A DNA stretch of 64,000 bases from Argentina anserina (Eukaryota > Streptophyta > Magnoliopsida > Rosales > Rosaceae). The notes below the pieces were generated by a model. The model ran no database searches and was not told the DNA's origin. It worked only from the letters and a program-made list of their open reading frames with translations. Below are positions 35,433-47,297 of the stretch, one piece after another. Within the stretch, counting starts at the first letter, position 1. Every line of letters begins with the position of its first letter. The translations under genes were made by a program, and so were the position numbers. Location: the NCBI RefSeq assembly GCF_933775445.1, contig NC_065877.1, positions 20,522,001-20,586,000 on the forward strand. The letters run 5' to 3'.

Positions 35433-37799
35433 TAGCAAACTATACAGTACGCACGTACAGTACAGTTCCTAAAATTTTCATCATTCCTACTTTAAATGAA
35501 TAATTTTGTTATTATAGTACCGGAACCATGCACTGAATCCATCAATGGTAGAACCGTAGAAGAAAGTCCAATTTAACTTTGAGATCAAAGTGGCAAAGAA
35601 TTATGAAGATAAACCGACATGCCCCAAAAAGTTTTGAACTAATTACAACAAGAGTTCTAAACAGGCTGTAATTAGTTCATCATTTGTTATTAATTCATAT
35701 ATTTAATTACACTCTAGGGTTTCTGTGCTCTTTCTGGTTTTAGGTTCTTTGACAGGGACATCTTAAGGCAACGGGAACATTACAGTGTCGTAATTGAAGA
35801 TCTCGTTCTTCATCGACTTTTCCACTGAATAAGTCAAATCAAAATGATTATACATATAGTACATAACAAAAGAGTACAGAATAACATTGGTGGTTCAAGT
35901 TGAAAAAAGCTTGTTCCCTTAATTAAAGTCTCCAGTTTAAGATTTGTGAATGAGGCAATCAGTGTTAGCAGAGCATCTGTGTCATAATTCGGCAGTCCGA
36001 CACGGCTCGAAGGTATAGTCATCTCCCAAGGAGCGATGTATTTTTCGGGAAACCAAAACAAAAGGAGTCTAGAGTCCCCAAGCGTAGTACTGATTACTGA
36101 AAACTTTCTTATATATCATAGGAGTCCCATGTCTATCACAAGATCTTAATGTATAGAAGATTTAGCGATGATAAGTTGGATACTGTGTGAATAGCTTCGT
36201 GTATTTAGGGTTTTAGATATGGCAGTGCTGCGTAAACATGCGTATTCGCGTTTGTACTTTGGTTCGATTTCTGCAGGAGTAGTTCAGGTCGGTTCAACCA
36301 CTAAATTAGGTTTTGAGGTCTATGCTGGTTTTTACTGACGGTTTCTAAATTAGGTGTTTAGGACAAAAAAAAAATGGTTTCTGGTGAAGTGACATTGTAG
36401 TTAGTGAATCTCTGCTGTCTGGTACTATAATTACGTGTCTTGAAAAACATCACAGAGATAGAGTACATGGCGGACTATTACTATATATGTACGGGTATGC
36501 CTATACTATAGTTTTGCATAATTGTAAGTAATGACTGTGATGTACATGTTGGTAATATATACTACTATGTGCTACGAAAATTTACTCTCCGTTTTCATAA
36601 TTATTTGTAAGGTTTCAGGTCGGGAAGGCATGGAAGAAGAAAGATCATCCCCCTAGTGGTCGTAATAAGGCCAAGCCTCTTGTTGGCCGGGCTTCAGGGA
36701 GCTTTAGCGATGCGGATCCTCACCATCGGAGCTAGGTGATTCCTTGATTGGCAGCTCTCAAGTGGTGCCTCTGTTAAGTTAAAGACGTACTCGAATCTGT
36801 TGCGGTCCTTCATCAGCAACTTTAAGGATGTCACCCTTAGATCTTTTTTTGGTATTATTACGTTTTAGTAGCATGCATGTCAGTTTACTTAAGCATTGCA
36901 TATTATCATTGCATATCTTGGTTCTAGAATAATTAGAGCCAAAACGCCCCTCTTTGAAAAAAGAAGTTGAAGTTTTTATGCATATAGATGATTTGATGTT
37001 AACTGGTTTAATACTGAATAATAAAAAAAGAAGAAGCATATAGAAAGAAAATGTATATGTCCAAAACTATATTGTACGTGCATTAATTATCAATTTGTTA
37101 TATATCTTTTCAACTACTAAAGGTGTTTAAGCATTTCACACTTAAATTACATTTTGTTAAAAATCAAAGAAATGATAAAGGATATTCTTACCCCAAACCA
37201 TAAAAAAAAAACAATTTCGTGTTCTTATCAAACTCAAAGCTCTACAGAAAATGAGATACTTGGTATATTGTCTACGACAATCTTGATATACATGATTACT
37301 AAGAATGTTTGTTCACGCCTTCATGGGATGATTACATGATGACTTCCTTGATTAACGCTTAAATAATTTATAGATGTACCATCCATATAAAAGAAAAGGA
37401 CAAATACTTTTGTATGCTTATAGAGGGAAACGTACCGTTCATGCTGATGGCTCTAATAGAAAAAAAAAATTAGAAGGAAAGAAGCAGCATACATAGAATG
37501 AAGAAAAAAATGAAAACAGAAAGCAACTTATATGAATTTTGGCCCCCATGGCAGGTCTTCTCACTGGGTCCCTATACCACAATGTGAGAAGAAGATCTCC
37601 ATCTTCTTCCAAATCCCTCAATCCATCTCTTTTTAATTTTGCCTCCTCCTAGCCTATTCTTTTCACCTCCCTCAGCCCCTCCATTATTTGTTAGCTAGCT
37701 TTGCTTTATTTAGCAAAAGAAAATATCAAGCTAGTTCATCAGATATTCAGATTCTCCACTGATCCATCAATCCACCATCGATCGATCCATCACTGTGAG
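35433..37799 (+). promoter_or_regulatory. Upstream region of the ALOG gene
   Basis: About 2.4 kb without recognisable genes or transposons. A candidate TATA element (CCATATAAAAG) lies at about 37382, some 410 bp before the start codon, and the leader near 37600-37690 is CT-rich, as in many plant 5' UTRs. I cannot place the transcription start. The triplicated repeat lies directly upstream of this region. Confidence 0.35.
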
Positions 37800-38405
37800 A
37801 TGTCTCTCGACAGAGGTAAGGAATTCTCAGGTGCAGAAGGATCGTCGTCGGGGTACTCGAGTCCGAGTCCCACCGATCATCATGACCATCAGCAGCAGCC
37901 TGCGACGCCCAGCAGGTATGAGTCGCAGAAGAGGAGAGACTGGAACACTTTCGGGCAGTACTTGAAGAACCAGAGACCTCCAGTCCCTCTCTCCCAGTGC
38001 AATTACAGCCACGTCCTGGAGTTCCTCAGGTACCTCGATCAGTTCGGGAAGACCAAAGTCCATCTCCAAGGTTGTATGTTTTACGGCCAGCCAGAGCCAC
38101 CTGCGCCTTGTACATGTCCTCTCCGGCAGGCTTGGGGAAGCCTGGATGCACTCATAGGGAGGCTGAGGGCTGCTTATGAGGAGAACGGCGGGTCCCCTGA
38201 GAGCAACCCTTTTGCTAGCGGTGCAATCAGGGTTTACTTGAGGGAGGTCAGGGAGTGTCAGGCCAAGGCTAGAGGGATTCCTTACAAGAAGAAGAAGAAG
38301 AAGCCGACGGCAACAACTCCGAACAGCGGCAGCAGCAGCAGAGGAGGAGGACCTGGAAATAGTGATCGTGATTCTTCAACAAGTTCTATCATGCACTTCT
38401 CTTGA
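37800..38405 (+). CDS. LSH10: ALOG-domain transcriptional regulator, LSH10-like
   Basis: 201 residues, one exon. After a Ser/Pro-rich leader (about 1-38) the ALOG domain begins at [19 protein letters not shown] (about 39-57), followed by [17 protein letters not shown], the zinc-ribbon insert (HLQGCMFYG...APCTCPL, with the conserved His and three Cys present), [36 protein letters not shown] and [12 protein letters not shown], a basic nuclear-localisation run. A Ser/Gly-rich tail follows. ALOG proteins (LSH in Arabidopsis, G1/TAW1 in rice) are nuclear, plant-specific DNA-binding regulators of organ boundaries, inflorescence form and light-dependent growth. The domain wording and length best fit the LSH7/LSH10 group; the exact orthologue is inference. 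The frame is open 33 codons further upstream, but family length and the conserved start of the leader favour the ATG at 37800, which has G at -3. No disruption is seen. Confidence 0.95.
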   Translation: MSLDRGKEFSGAEGSSSGYSSPSPTDHHDHQQQPATPSRYESQKRRDWNTFGQYLKNQRPPVPLSQCNYSHVLEFLRYLDQFGKTKVHLQGCMFYGQPEPPAPCTCPLRQAWGSLDALIGRLRAAYEENGGSPESNPFASGAIRVYLREVRECQAKARGIPYKKKKKKPTATTPNSGSSSRGGGPGNSDRDSSTSSIMHFS

Positions 38406-38637
38406 TCGATGCAGGACCCTTAATTTTCAGAAAGTTGGTAATTCTTCATTACATATCACTAATTGCCTTAGTTTTCTTTCATCATGATGCTACTACTGCT
38501 TGGTCAATGGGGACTTAATTCTACTGTTGGTGTCATTTCGTGGATTGAGTTCTGGGTTGTTGTGTGTAGTTAATGAATCTGTCTGAAACACATTAGTTAT
38601 TCCTCACAATTTTGGGTGGTAAAAATCGATATCAATT

Positions 38638-38643
38638 AATAAA
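38638..38643 (+). terminator. Candidate polyadenylation signal of the ALOG gene
   Basis: AATAAA about 233 bp after the stop codon, within a usual plant 3' UTR distance. Plant signals are loose, so this is only a candidate. Confidence 0.35.
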
Positions 38644-39027
38644 ACAACCCCAATTTTATAGCTACTACGTACAGCTCGTTGTTTCTGTCATTTTATAGAC
38701 AAGAAATTCAAAGCCCTAAAAACTAATTTCATGGGTAGAATTCTAAGTTGCTGATGATCGATCAGCAGCTCTTGTTCAGGAAATCATCATATCAGAACCA
38801 ATTAATGAACTCTGCATATATTTCACACAAGCATGCACAGTGACGATGTGAAACCCCACTGTGATTGTCCCACGTTAAAATTAAAAATTGTTATTTCTTG
38901 TTATTTTGGCTCTTTTAAGATTCTGCAGATTTTGTTGTGCCCCAACGAATATTGATCATCAAAAAAAAAAAACGAATATTGGTCAAGTCAAGTGAGATAT
39001 CATCAGAAACTTTCTAATTATGTCAGG

Positions 39028-39063
<36 letters not shown>

Positions 39064-39964
39064 CATTATACATATTATTTCAAACGGATCGACTAAATGA
39101 TTGGAAATTTCATTCATGATTAAGGTTTCCACAGATCTTCAGGATCATTAATTATGAACCATAAATTTTTATACCAACTTTCTGTTTATGCTTTAACATT
39201 ATATGGGCAGCCCATTATATGAAAGACCTATCTCTCATTTTTGAATCCAAGAAAATAAGGTCATGATTGAAATTATTTGCTCCAAATCGTTCTGATGACC
39301 AAAGCCACCCTAATTTGGTTCTTCCTTGTACCAAATTCAGCAGTTTATCTACACGCAATGTGAACTGTTTAGAAATAGTTTGCATCAGTGTATGTTTATA
39401 TTTACCTATTTTGGCAATTTGCCATCTGTACGTGCGTGCTACAAGATATATTTTGTGGGGCACCAAATTATTCCATATTTCATGGTCACAAGAACATTGC
39501 TCAATTATCTAGTACTAAATATATATTTCGGTTGCTTTTCTTTTGTTTGCCGTGTCTTCTACTGAAAATTTGTCTGAGCTAGTTTGCATTGGGTATAGAT
39601 TTATGGACTTCACTGGTGTATTCGTGCTGATCTCCCTAGCTAATTAAACCCTATTCTCTCACATGTAGAATCAAATTAATTTTCTCATAATATTGATTAA
39701 CATCTAATTTTGTATTCGGGGTTTATGAATAATTTGCATGTGTTTGTTTCTTACCTAAAATAGTTTTTTAAGGCGAAAAATGGCATGTTTTGCATATCGT
39801 AAACCTAAGTTTTCGAGTAGACTAAATACTGAAACATGGAATCCACATTTATAAATCTATGTACGTTTTCACTAGAGCCATAAATAATCAAAATCAGAAA
39901 AAAGATAAATGTGTTCAACGTTTCCAGTAGATAAGAGTATAAGACAAAGTTCGACTAGGGTTTG
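38644..39964. other. Intergenic downstream of the ALOG gene
   Basis: No gene recognised. It contains an AT microsatellite at about 39031-39061. The frames at 39215-39582 overlap on both strands and show no motif. Confidence 0.45.
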
Positions 39965-39972
39965 GTTGTGTT

Positions 39973-40613
39973 CAGGGGCGGAACCACTTGGTAGGCTGGT
40001 AGGGCTATAGCCCAGCCGAAAATTGTGCTAAAATATTACCAAGTATATGTTATGTTCTTATTAAGGTTTGAGTTGGTGGAGTTGGCTAAAGGCTAAGTTT
40101 AATTACCCTTAGATTGGGTTGGTTGTGGGTTCGATTCCCACCTTTTTTTTTTTTTCATCCATGATTTTTTTCTCCTCCATCCCAATTCTTTCATTTTTCA
40201 ATCTTTTTTTTTATCCCTAATTTTTTCTTCTCTTTTCCAATTCTTTAATTTTTCAATTTTTTTCTGTATTCTTTTACTTTACATTTATGTCTACTATTTT
40301 TTTATTAGTAAATCTATATTTATTTCTATTCTCTTCTCTTTTTATTTTTCTCTTTTTTCATCCCTGTTTTTTTTCTCCTCCTTCCCAATTTTTTCATTTT
40401 TCATTTTTTCTCTATTCTTTTACTTTACAGTTTTGTCTATGATTTTCTATTAATAAATCTATATTTATTTCTATTATCTCCTCAATTTTCTCACTATTTT
40501 TCTTTAGTCACAACATGTTCATTACAAATTCTTTAAATATTTAATTTTCTATCACAATTTTTTTTATGCCTTAAACCAGCCCTACCCATTCTCCATTCCT
40601 AATTCCGCCCCTC
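39973..40613. mobile_element. hAT MITE with AGGGGCGGA ends, 641 bp
   Basis: The left end CAGGGGCGGAACCA and the right end (complement GAGGGGCGGAATTA) are flanked by GTTGTGTT (39965-39972) and ATTGTGTT (40614-40621), a 7-of-8 match to an 8-bp duplication. The AGGGGCGGA start is common among plant hAT MITEs. The subterminal parts share TAGGGCT/AGCCCTA. The interior is a tRNA-like segment followed by a long pyrimidine-rich tract. No coding sequence. Confidence 0.8.
40070..40150 (+). repeat. tRNA-like (SINE-like) segment inside the hAT MITE
   Basis: A box candidate GAGTTGGTGGAGTTGG and B box GGGTTCGATTCCCACC (40127-40142), immediately followed by a T run that would end Pol III transcription. No full cloverleaf is apparent. 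Confidence 0.45.
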
Positions 40614-40621
40614 ATTGTGTT

Positions 40622-42813
40622 GCTTCTAACAAAAGCCAATGTTTGTGCTAGCTAGCTTGCTATTCTTTACATATCTGCTGTATATATATATACGTACAAC
40701 GTAAACTCATGACTAGTGGTACGTACCCTTGGCCCTTTTTGATTTCAATATAATTAGTACATTATGTTTGGGTAGAGAAATATGGGAAACCATAAGAACT
40801 AATGGACTATATTTGGCGCAAGTATTAGTTGTTATTTGATCTCCAATCCTCCAAACCTTGAATATGAGAATTATAGAAACCCAAAGCTTATATATGCGTC
40901 TGTTCCTGGAATGCATGGATTAACCGAACTGTCTTGTTTACTGTTCTATGATAATTGTGTTCACTTTTGCGAAGTCTGCAAGTTCTATGCTTTTACGTAC
41001 AACACATTGTCTCTTCATGTAAACATGCACAGATTTTTTGATGTTTGCATACAGCTGCATTATTCGATCAGAGGATGATAGCATCAGTCTAATGAGTTAT
41101 TTTCTTTTGGCAAACCCTCACATCACTGTTAGAGTGTACGTTAGGCTATTTTGTTGATCTTATTTCACAGCTAGCTAGTCTGACTAGTAAATTTGACCCG
41201 TCATGTATGCATCAGATTAACTGAAATTTGGATTCCTTGCAGGATCATGTCGAAAATGAATGGAATATGGAAACTAGGAATTGTGCCAAGATAAATCACC
41301 TTGAAGTTTCAGTACTATTGCTGTTAAACTTGAATTGTTTTTCCTTTTTTTAAATATCTATAAGGAAGTTGATTTCTAGCTCTTTCGTCAAGGTGGCCAC
41401 TGCACTAGATTGAGCTTGTAGAGTTGTAGTAGTCATCGCCTCAATGCCAAGAATCGATCAATTTCTTAGGCATGCCAGCATGAAACTAAACAGCAGTCAA
41501 TCGTCATTCATTCCTTTGCAGTTTGGAAATTCGGTTGTAAGCATGTATGTACGTACGCAGTAGATCGAGATCAAAACTCTATATAAGTGTTTGTTTATGC
41601 TTAATTTACCTGGATGGTATTCATTAATATTAAAATCTGAACATAGTGATTTCTATTCTCGTGCAGCTTGTCATGGTCTTTTGATATCGCTCATGCAATA
41701 AAGTGTAGATCGACAATGTCCTTTGATGTTCTTCATAATCTGGAGTTCTCTTTGTTCGCCTTTTGTTCTCCAAATCTCTTTGATCCCCTCTTAATTCGGT
41801 TTTCTGCGAATGCCATGTCTTTGTTCCATTGTTGTGACATGGCTTTAGTTTTTCGGATCGATTGACCTCTTCCTTAACTTTGAATCTTTGAGTAGCTTGG
41901 TATATTAGTTTCAATTTCATGTCATGACTCCAAATTTTGAATAAGTAAAAATTCAAATTTAGATACATGGTAACCCTAAAAATCATCCAAAAAAAAAAAA
42001 AAAAACTTAGAACATCTTTTTTCATTAATTAATTAACCAAGTATCAAAAAGAAAATGAGCTGAGTTTAAGATGTATTTTGACCACAGCCGAATATTACCA
42101 AATTGTTACAGAACTGCAAAGTACATACATGGATAGTGTAAAGCTCAATCTAAACTCATTACGACTGCTGGGACAAGGTGTAAACCGAAAGCTGCCAATA
42201 TTTGCCACCGCCTGAAGCTTGCTAATCCCCATCAACATGTTTAACCTCTACACCTTTGATTCATGCATTGAAATTGTAAACACAAACTCAGTAAATTTTC
42301 TAAATTTATATGAATAAAACAAAACAAAATAGTTCAACAACAATAATCCACCAACATAACACTCAATAAAAGAAAGAAAACTGGAAAGGAGATCCGCATG
42401 CACTTCATAATAAAGTCCCTCATGGACATTTAAACAAGTAACAATAATGAAAAGATATAAAGATTTAGTCGACTAGAAAAACTATTCATGAGTTTCAATA
42501 ACTATATCATTTTACCGTGAATAGATTGACAAACATACTAGAACTTAAGCTAGTCATCCCCACTTACCCGACCAAAGCATGCATGGTTCAAATTTCATGT
42601 CTAAATCAACCACTTTGGTCAAGTCCATAGACAGAAAATCAATAAATAGTCTCACATTACTGCACTCATCATTATAAGAATCTCTTCTGCAACATATATC
42701 AACCCACAACTTGGTATGAATTCATTAACCAGAATAATCACAAGACATGAAAGTCCAAACAAAACCACAAAACAAAATCCAATTTCAAATCACCAATATA
42801 TATTTCCCATATA

Positions 42814-42859
<46 letters not shown>
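40622..42859. other. Intergenic, no gene recognised
   Basis: Short frames without motifs. The 131-codon minus frame at 41630-42025 has a poly-Phe stretch from a poly-A run and is not protein-like. An AT microsatellite at 42818-42859 borders the next MITE. Confidence 0.45.
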
Positions 42860-42863
<4 letters not shown>

Positions 42864-43261
42864 CTCTATCCAGAGTGAAGCTTCACTCTGAAATTTCATA
42901 GTGAAGTTCCAATTTTGGCACACTTTTCGATCAAATTTTTTCACCATAAGCGATTCAATATTTATGTATGCTAGTCAAGATCATCTCTACAAAATTTCAT
43001 CCAAATTGACAATGGTTTGAGCTTTCAAAATTGATATTTACACGAACGGTTCACGTTGAACAGTTTTAATTCAATCATTGATTTAATCTAATTTCAATAC
43101 ATTAGCGATGTCCGAATTAGATGAAATTTTATAGAGATGATTTTGAATAGCATACCTAAATATTGAATCGCTTATGGTGAAAAAATTTGACTGAAAAGTG
43201 TGCTAAAATTGGAACTTCACTCTGAAATTTCAGAGTGAAGCTTCACTCTAGATAGGGACTG
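42860..43261. mobile_element. Foldback MITE, 402 bp with inverted repeats of about 145 bp
   Basis: The left arm begins CAATCTCTATCCAGAG and the right arm, on the complement, CAGTCCCTATCTAGAG. Similarity continues almost unbroken through AGTGAAGCTTCACTCTGAAA, CACCATAAGCGATTCAATAT and ATCATCTCTA-like landmarks for about 145 bp on each side, leaving a short loop. It inserted into an AT microsatellite: the flanks are ATATATATA and ACATATATA, so the duplication length cannot be fixed. Its AGAGTGAAGCTTCACTCT palindrome near each end is itself an inverted repeat. No coding sequence; superfamily unassigned (Mutator-like or hAT). Confidence 0.85.
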
Positions 43262-43316
43262 ACATATATATATATATATATATACTTAGAATATATATAC
43301 ATAACCATTCACTAAT

Positions 43317-43757
43317 CATTAGGCCAAAATGTCAAATAGACAATAGTTAATAGAAAAAACCCATTGCCTAAAAACTCAACAATGGTTTCGAAATAAGCAT
43401 TATCTGAAATTTTTGTGCCCACAGTAGTTTTATATGTACTATTATCAGATCTCATATAAGACAATACTTTATATTTTGCCTCAAAACACATTGTCCATGT
43501 TTCTGCTTTAGACAATGGTTTTGTAATTGAATATTGTCTATACACGTTGAGGAGAATGTTTTTCTTCTTTTTTCGAAACATTGTTCGAACTGTTTTACAC
43601 AATATATATTTTACAATAGCTTGATTGAGAGGTTTTGATGCATTGTGTGAAAAAATGACCAACAATGCTTTTTATAAATACAAGGGCATTCTCGTCTTTT
43701 GCACATAGTAAAAATCGAAGTTGGGCTCTCACTAAAGTCGTCAACTCTCACTCTGTT
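43317..43757. mobile_element. Truncated copy of the 4077-8054 CACTA family (left end)
   Basis: It begins CATTAGGCCAAAATGTCAAATAG and follows 4077-4537 landmark by landmark (AAACAATAG/AGACAATAG, TTTTGCCTCAAAACACA, GAGAGGTTTTGATGCATTGT, GCATTCTCGTC). Similarity stops at the point where the CT microsatellite begins in the other copy. No right end was found, so it is a fragment. Confidence 0.75.
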
Positions 43758-44167
43758 ACGCATATCTTTCCTTCAAGATAGTAGTGCCCAATGTCCATTC
43801 ACAAAGTGTAGCTAGGAGTGCCTAATGTAAAGATCCTTGTGAAAAGAAGTATTTGTATGTCATCCTGGATCAAGTGACAATACGTAAACAATAAACTCAA
43901 CCAAAATACATAATTATATCAAAAATCTCAATTTAGAAATCTTCTAACGAACTCATTCGATAATCAAATTCGACAAGCTATATGTCATTAAGATCGTACC
44001 GATAAATGCAACATAATTGAGTAACCCACTGTCCCAATTACCACCACACACGCCGCCCCAAACAGCTATACGTGGGCCCCACACATCACATACCAAAACT
44101 TCTCCAAAATCACCCGACCCCAACACCAAATATATAGATCGAGGGAAAAGAAACATCTTTTATACTT
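43758..44167. other. Intergenic, nothing recognised
   Basis: No conserved frame or repeat seen between the CACTA fragment and the LTR. Confidence 0.4.
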
Positions 44168-44801
44168 GCAACAACCCAATTCGGTTGGGAAGTGGCCGGA
44201 AGTCGCTGCAGTAACTCGGAACAATACCCAATTATTGGAGGTCGCGATGTGGTCTATTTTGGGCCCGCGGCAAGGTGGTGGCTTCAAGCTTTAGAGTCCC
44301 CGGAAAAAGTAGCAGCTCTGACGACAAGGTGTGCAATGGCTTGCGGCGGTCGAGACGTCATGGGTCATGGTTCAAAGGAAAGGGGATAGGGAGACAGTTT
44401 GAATGGAACCGGTGGCGGCCAGATTGGGGGCCGAACGGTCGAGTTCTAAGCCGGCAAAGTTTGACTGCGAAAATGAGAGAGGGAGATGAACAGTCACCCG
44501 TACAACTTTCTCTCTTTCCTTTTTTTTTGGGTTTCTCTTTTCACTTCTATTTATACCCCTTCCAAAATTGGAACCTGAACTTTGGTGAATCGTAACTTCT
44601 TCATACATTATCCGATTTACGTGTGCCACGTGTCTAAGAACTCGTATCGCCGAGCTCTACAATTTTCGTGAAGGAAGTTTATTACAAGTAACTTACGGAT
44701 TAAAAAATCAACTTTTAAAGTCTACACTTAGAACGACTCGCGATACGAGTAAAAGATAACAATAAAACTGTAAGGAAGTGAACAAGGTTCGGGTCGTAAC
44801 A
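44168..44801 (-). repeat. LTR (solo or truncated), minus strand
   Basis: On the minus strand it begins TGTTACGACCCGAACC at 44801, contains ATCCGTAAGTTACTTG, GGCGATACGAGTTCTTAG and a TATA box (GGGGTATAAATAG, complement at about 44548-44560), and then a GC-rich part. The left limit near 44168 (TGCAACAACCC) is inferred. The flanks do not match (ATACT against AATAG), and there is no primer-binding site next to it. It shares its core motifs with the LTRs at 52171 and 56397. Confidence 0.55.
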
Positions 44802-47087
44802 AATAGAACCTAAATACACTACGATTATATAGCTGCACTTTACATATTCATTAATCAAGCAGGCATATGCCTAGATACCACACTTGTTCCATAATTAAAC
44901 ATGCTTAAATCAAAAACAAAAAAACCTTGAATAAGTTAGCTAACTAAAATAACTGCATTCATATAACTATTCAATGCTATGTATATGCACAAAAGCAGTT
45001 TTTAAGTAGTCTTACTAATCTATCCTAAATACTAACTTTGCTTCTTAAGAAATAGGGAGACCTTCTCCATACACCATGACATGAGAGAGGCATTCTTCCG
45101 GAACTCTGTCAATATTACTATGTTTGCCTTTAAGACAACTAGGTGCGCCTATGAATTTCCACTACAAGAAGCAATGCAAAAAAATTACAAATGAGGATAT
45201 AATAACAAGCAATAGAAACATGAAGTTATAAGTATTTAAAAAAAAAAAAAATACATGAACAATAATTTTGAACTGAAATGTGTACATTGGTACCAATATC
45301 CAGATTCTTGTTCAGCGCAATGGATTTCATGTAAAACATGACGAAATATCCAGAAGTCAACAACTATGGGGTTGTAGATCGACAAGTGCAGAGTTCATAT
45401 TGGGGCCAAGGAAAATGGACAAAACATATAGTCAGGATAGTGCGACAATTCGAATGAGGTACTTTTCCTGCAGTAAGATGGGATCATGTGGTTATGCCAT
45501 TCTTGCAACTCAAAAGGATTAGAATAATTTTGAACTAAATGTGAAGATCGGAAGAAATCAGCCTTCCAAACTAAAGTGCAAAAAATCACTCTTTTTTAAC
45601 TAGATGTGAAGAGTAATTTACAACTAGACGTACTACATTTACTCGATAAACAAGATTATGTGGTGTATTTACTTACTCTATGCGGTGCATCGTTGAGTTG
45701 TTAGAGCATGTTTGTGGAACAATATAATAGTATTTTTTCCTATATAATATGACATAATTTGGTAAATATGTGATGTACTTTGATGTCATAGCATGACACA
45801 TAAGATTAATGTCAAAATTAGCCCCTAAGATTTGAGACAAACAGTCATAACATATGTTTGATGTTTAATTATACGTTTGTGGTTGTTATCGTTTATTCTA
45901 TTTTTATTACCACGGTTGAGTGATTTAGGAGGTAGATTGCACCTATTGCCAGTTTTTGGCACAGACAAATCTAACTTGTTATGTGTCTTTGTCTGCAATC
46001 TACAACACTGAAGTAGTTCCATGTCCACTTTGTTCATGTAATTGCCAAACGAACCGTTGAGAACTTGTTTAGAGTAAGCACTCTATAATTTTCTATACAT
46101 ATATTCTTGTTTAGAGTCCTTGATTAATTTTTAAAGCTTTAACAAGAATCTAATTTTCACGTTCGCTAATGTTTGTAGCCCGATTTCCTCTATCTCTCGT
46201 GTCGATAGTGGTGCATCTATAGTATAATACACAAACCATATGTCCTCTGTCTGAGTACACGGTCATATATTTAAGAGTTATATAGCATAAAGGCGGGTGA
46301 AAGTCACCATTTCTAACTTTTATTTTGATGTGAACTATTCCAACCCGACCTTAATGGTGAATCATCCTAGTTTCACAAATTCATATACAACGTATAGTTT
46401 TAACGTACTAATCACCAATAGTAACTTATGGAGCAAGTATGTGGCATACTTACATACTTGTCACATCACTGTAAATTCTTATGCCTGATGTAAATATTAT
46501 TGAAACTATAAATGACATAGTTGCTTTTTAGGGAATATATTTGTTTAATGACATGCTACTTAGACCAACTAGGACTGGGTACATGCAATCTGACTTCTGT
46601 TCAAAACGATAGAGAAACCGTTGGTGGCTTTGAGCATGGATGGGCTAACCGAGGGTGGTCGATTTTAATGGTGACGATGTGTCATGCCAGCCCCCGGTTC
46701 CTATCCAAACTTACCCAGTGGCAATTTTATGTGTCACATAGTATCAACATATTGGGTATCGTAATTTGTAGTTAATTGGTTTAGCTAGTTGGTAACTTGC
46801 TGGTTACACTGGGATGCCAACATGCTAGGATCTTGCTCAGTTTCTATATAAGATGTTATAATTAGATGACTTGTACATTTACCGCTAGGTAGAAGTTTAA
46901 ACTTTGTACTTTACAACTGGATTTAATATGTGCGGCTTTGCATTACAATCAAAATACATAGAACTTACATGATTTGTTCATTTATTTATCATGTGTCGAT
47001 ATTTGTTTTTACTATATCGGTTAGATTTGTTTGATCTAGTGTTGTTTGTTGTGCCTATCCCGATTCATTATTGGGGTTTTGATAATT
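44802..47087. other. Intergenic, no gene recognised
   Basis: Frames at 45280-45522 and 46521-46775 (80 and 84 codons) show no known motif. A single CACTACAAGAAGC string at 45160 has no partner end. Confidence 0.4.
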
Positions 47088-47262
47088 AAGGGCATTTAAA
47101 GACCCAAAATATTCATTAGAGCCCTTAGTTTGGGCTTTTGATAAATAAAGATAAGTGCAAAACCTCTACTCTTTTAAGTTCAAGTTATTATAAGAGTGCA
47201 ACTTTATTGGTTGTTGTCATTACATACGTTATGCTGAGTGATGACTCATCTTCTAAATTGAA

Positions 47263-47297
<35 letters not shown>

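Noticed and set aside
36600..36780. Codon-like stretch upstream of the ALOG gene (KKDHPPSGRNKAKPL)
   Set aside because: Short, with stops in all frames nearby, and no family recognised.
41630..42025. 131-codon minus-strand frame
   Set aside because: Begins in a poly-A/poly-Phe run and has no recognisable motif.
45160..45175. CACTACAAGAAGC as the left end of another CACTA element
   Set aside because: No subterminal repeats follow and no complementary end was found downstream.
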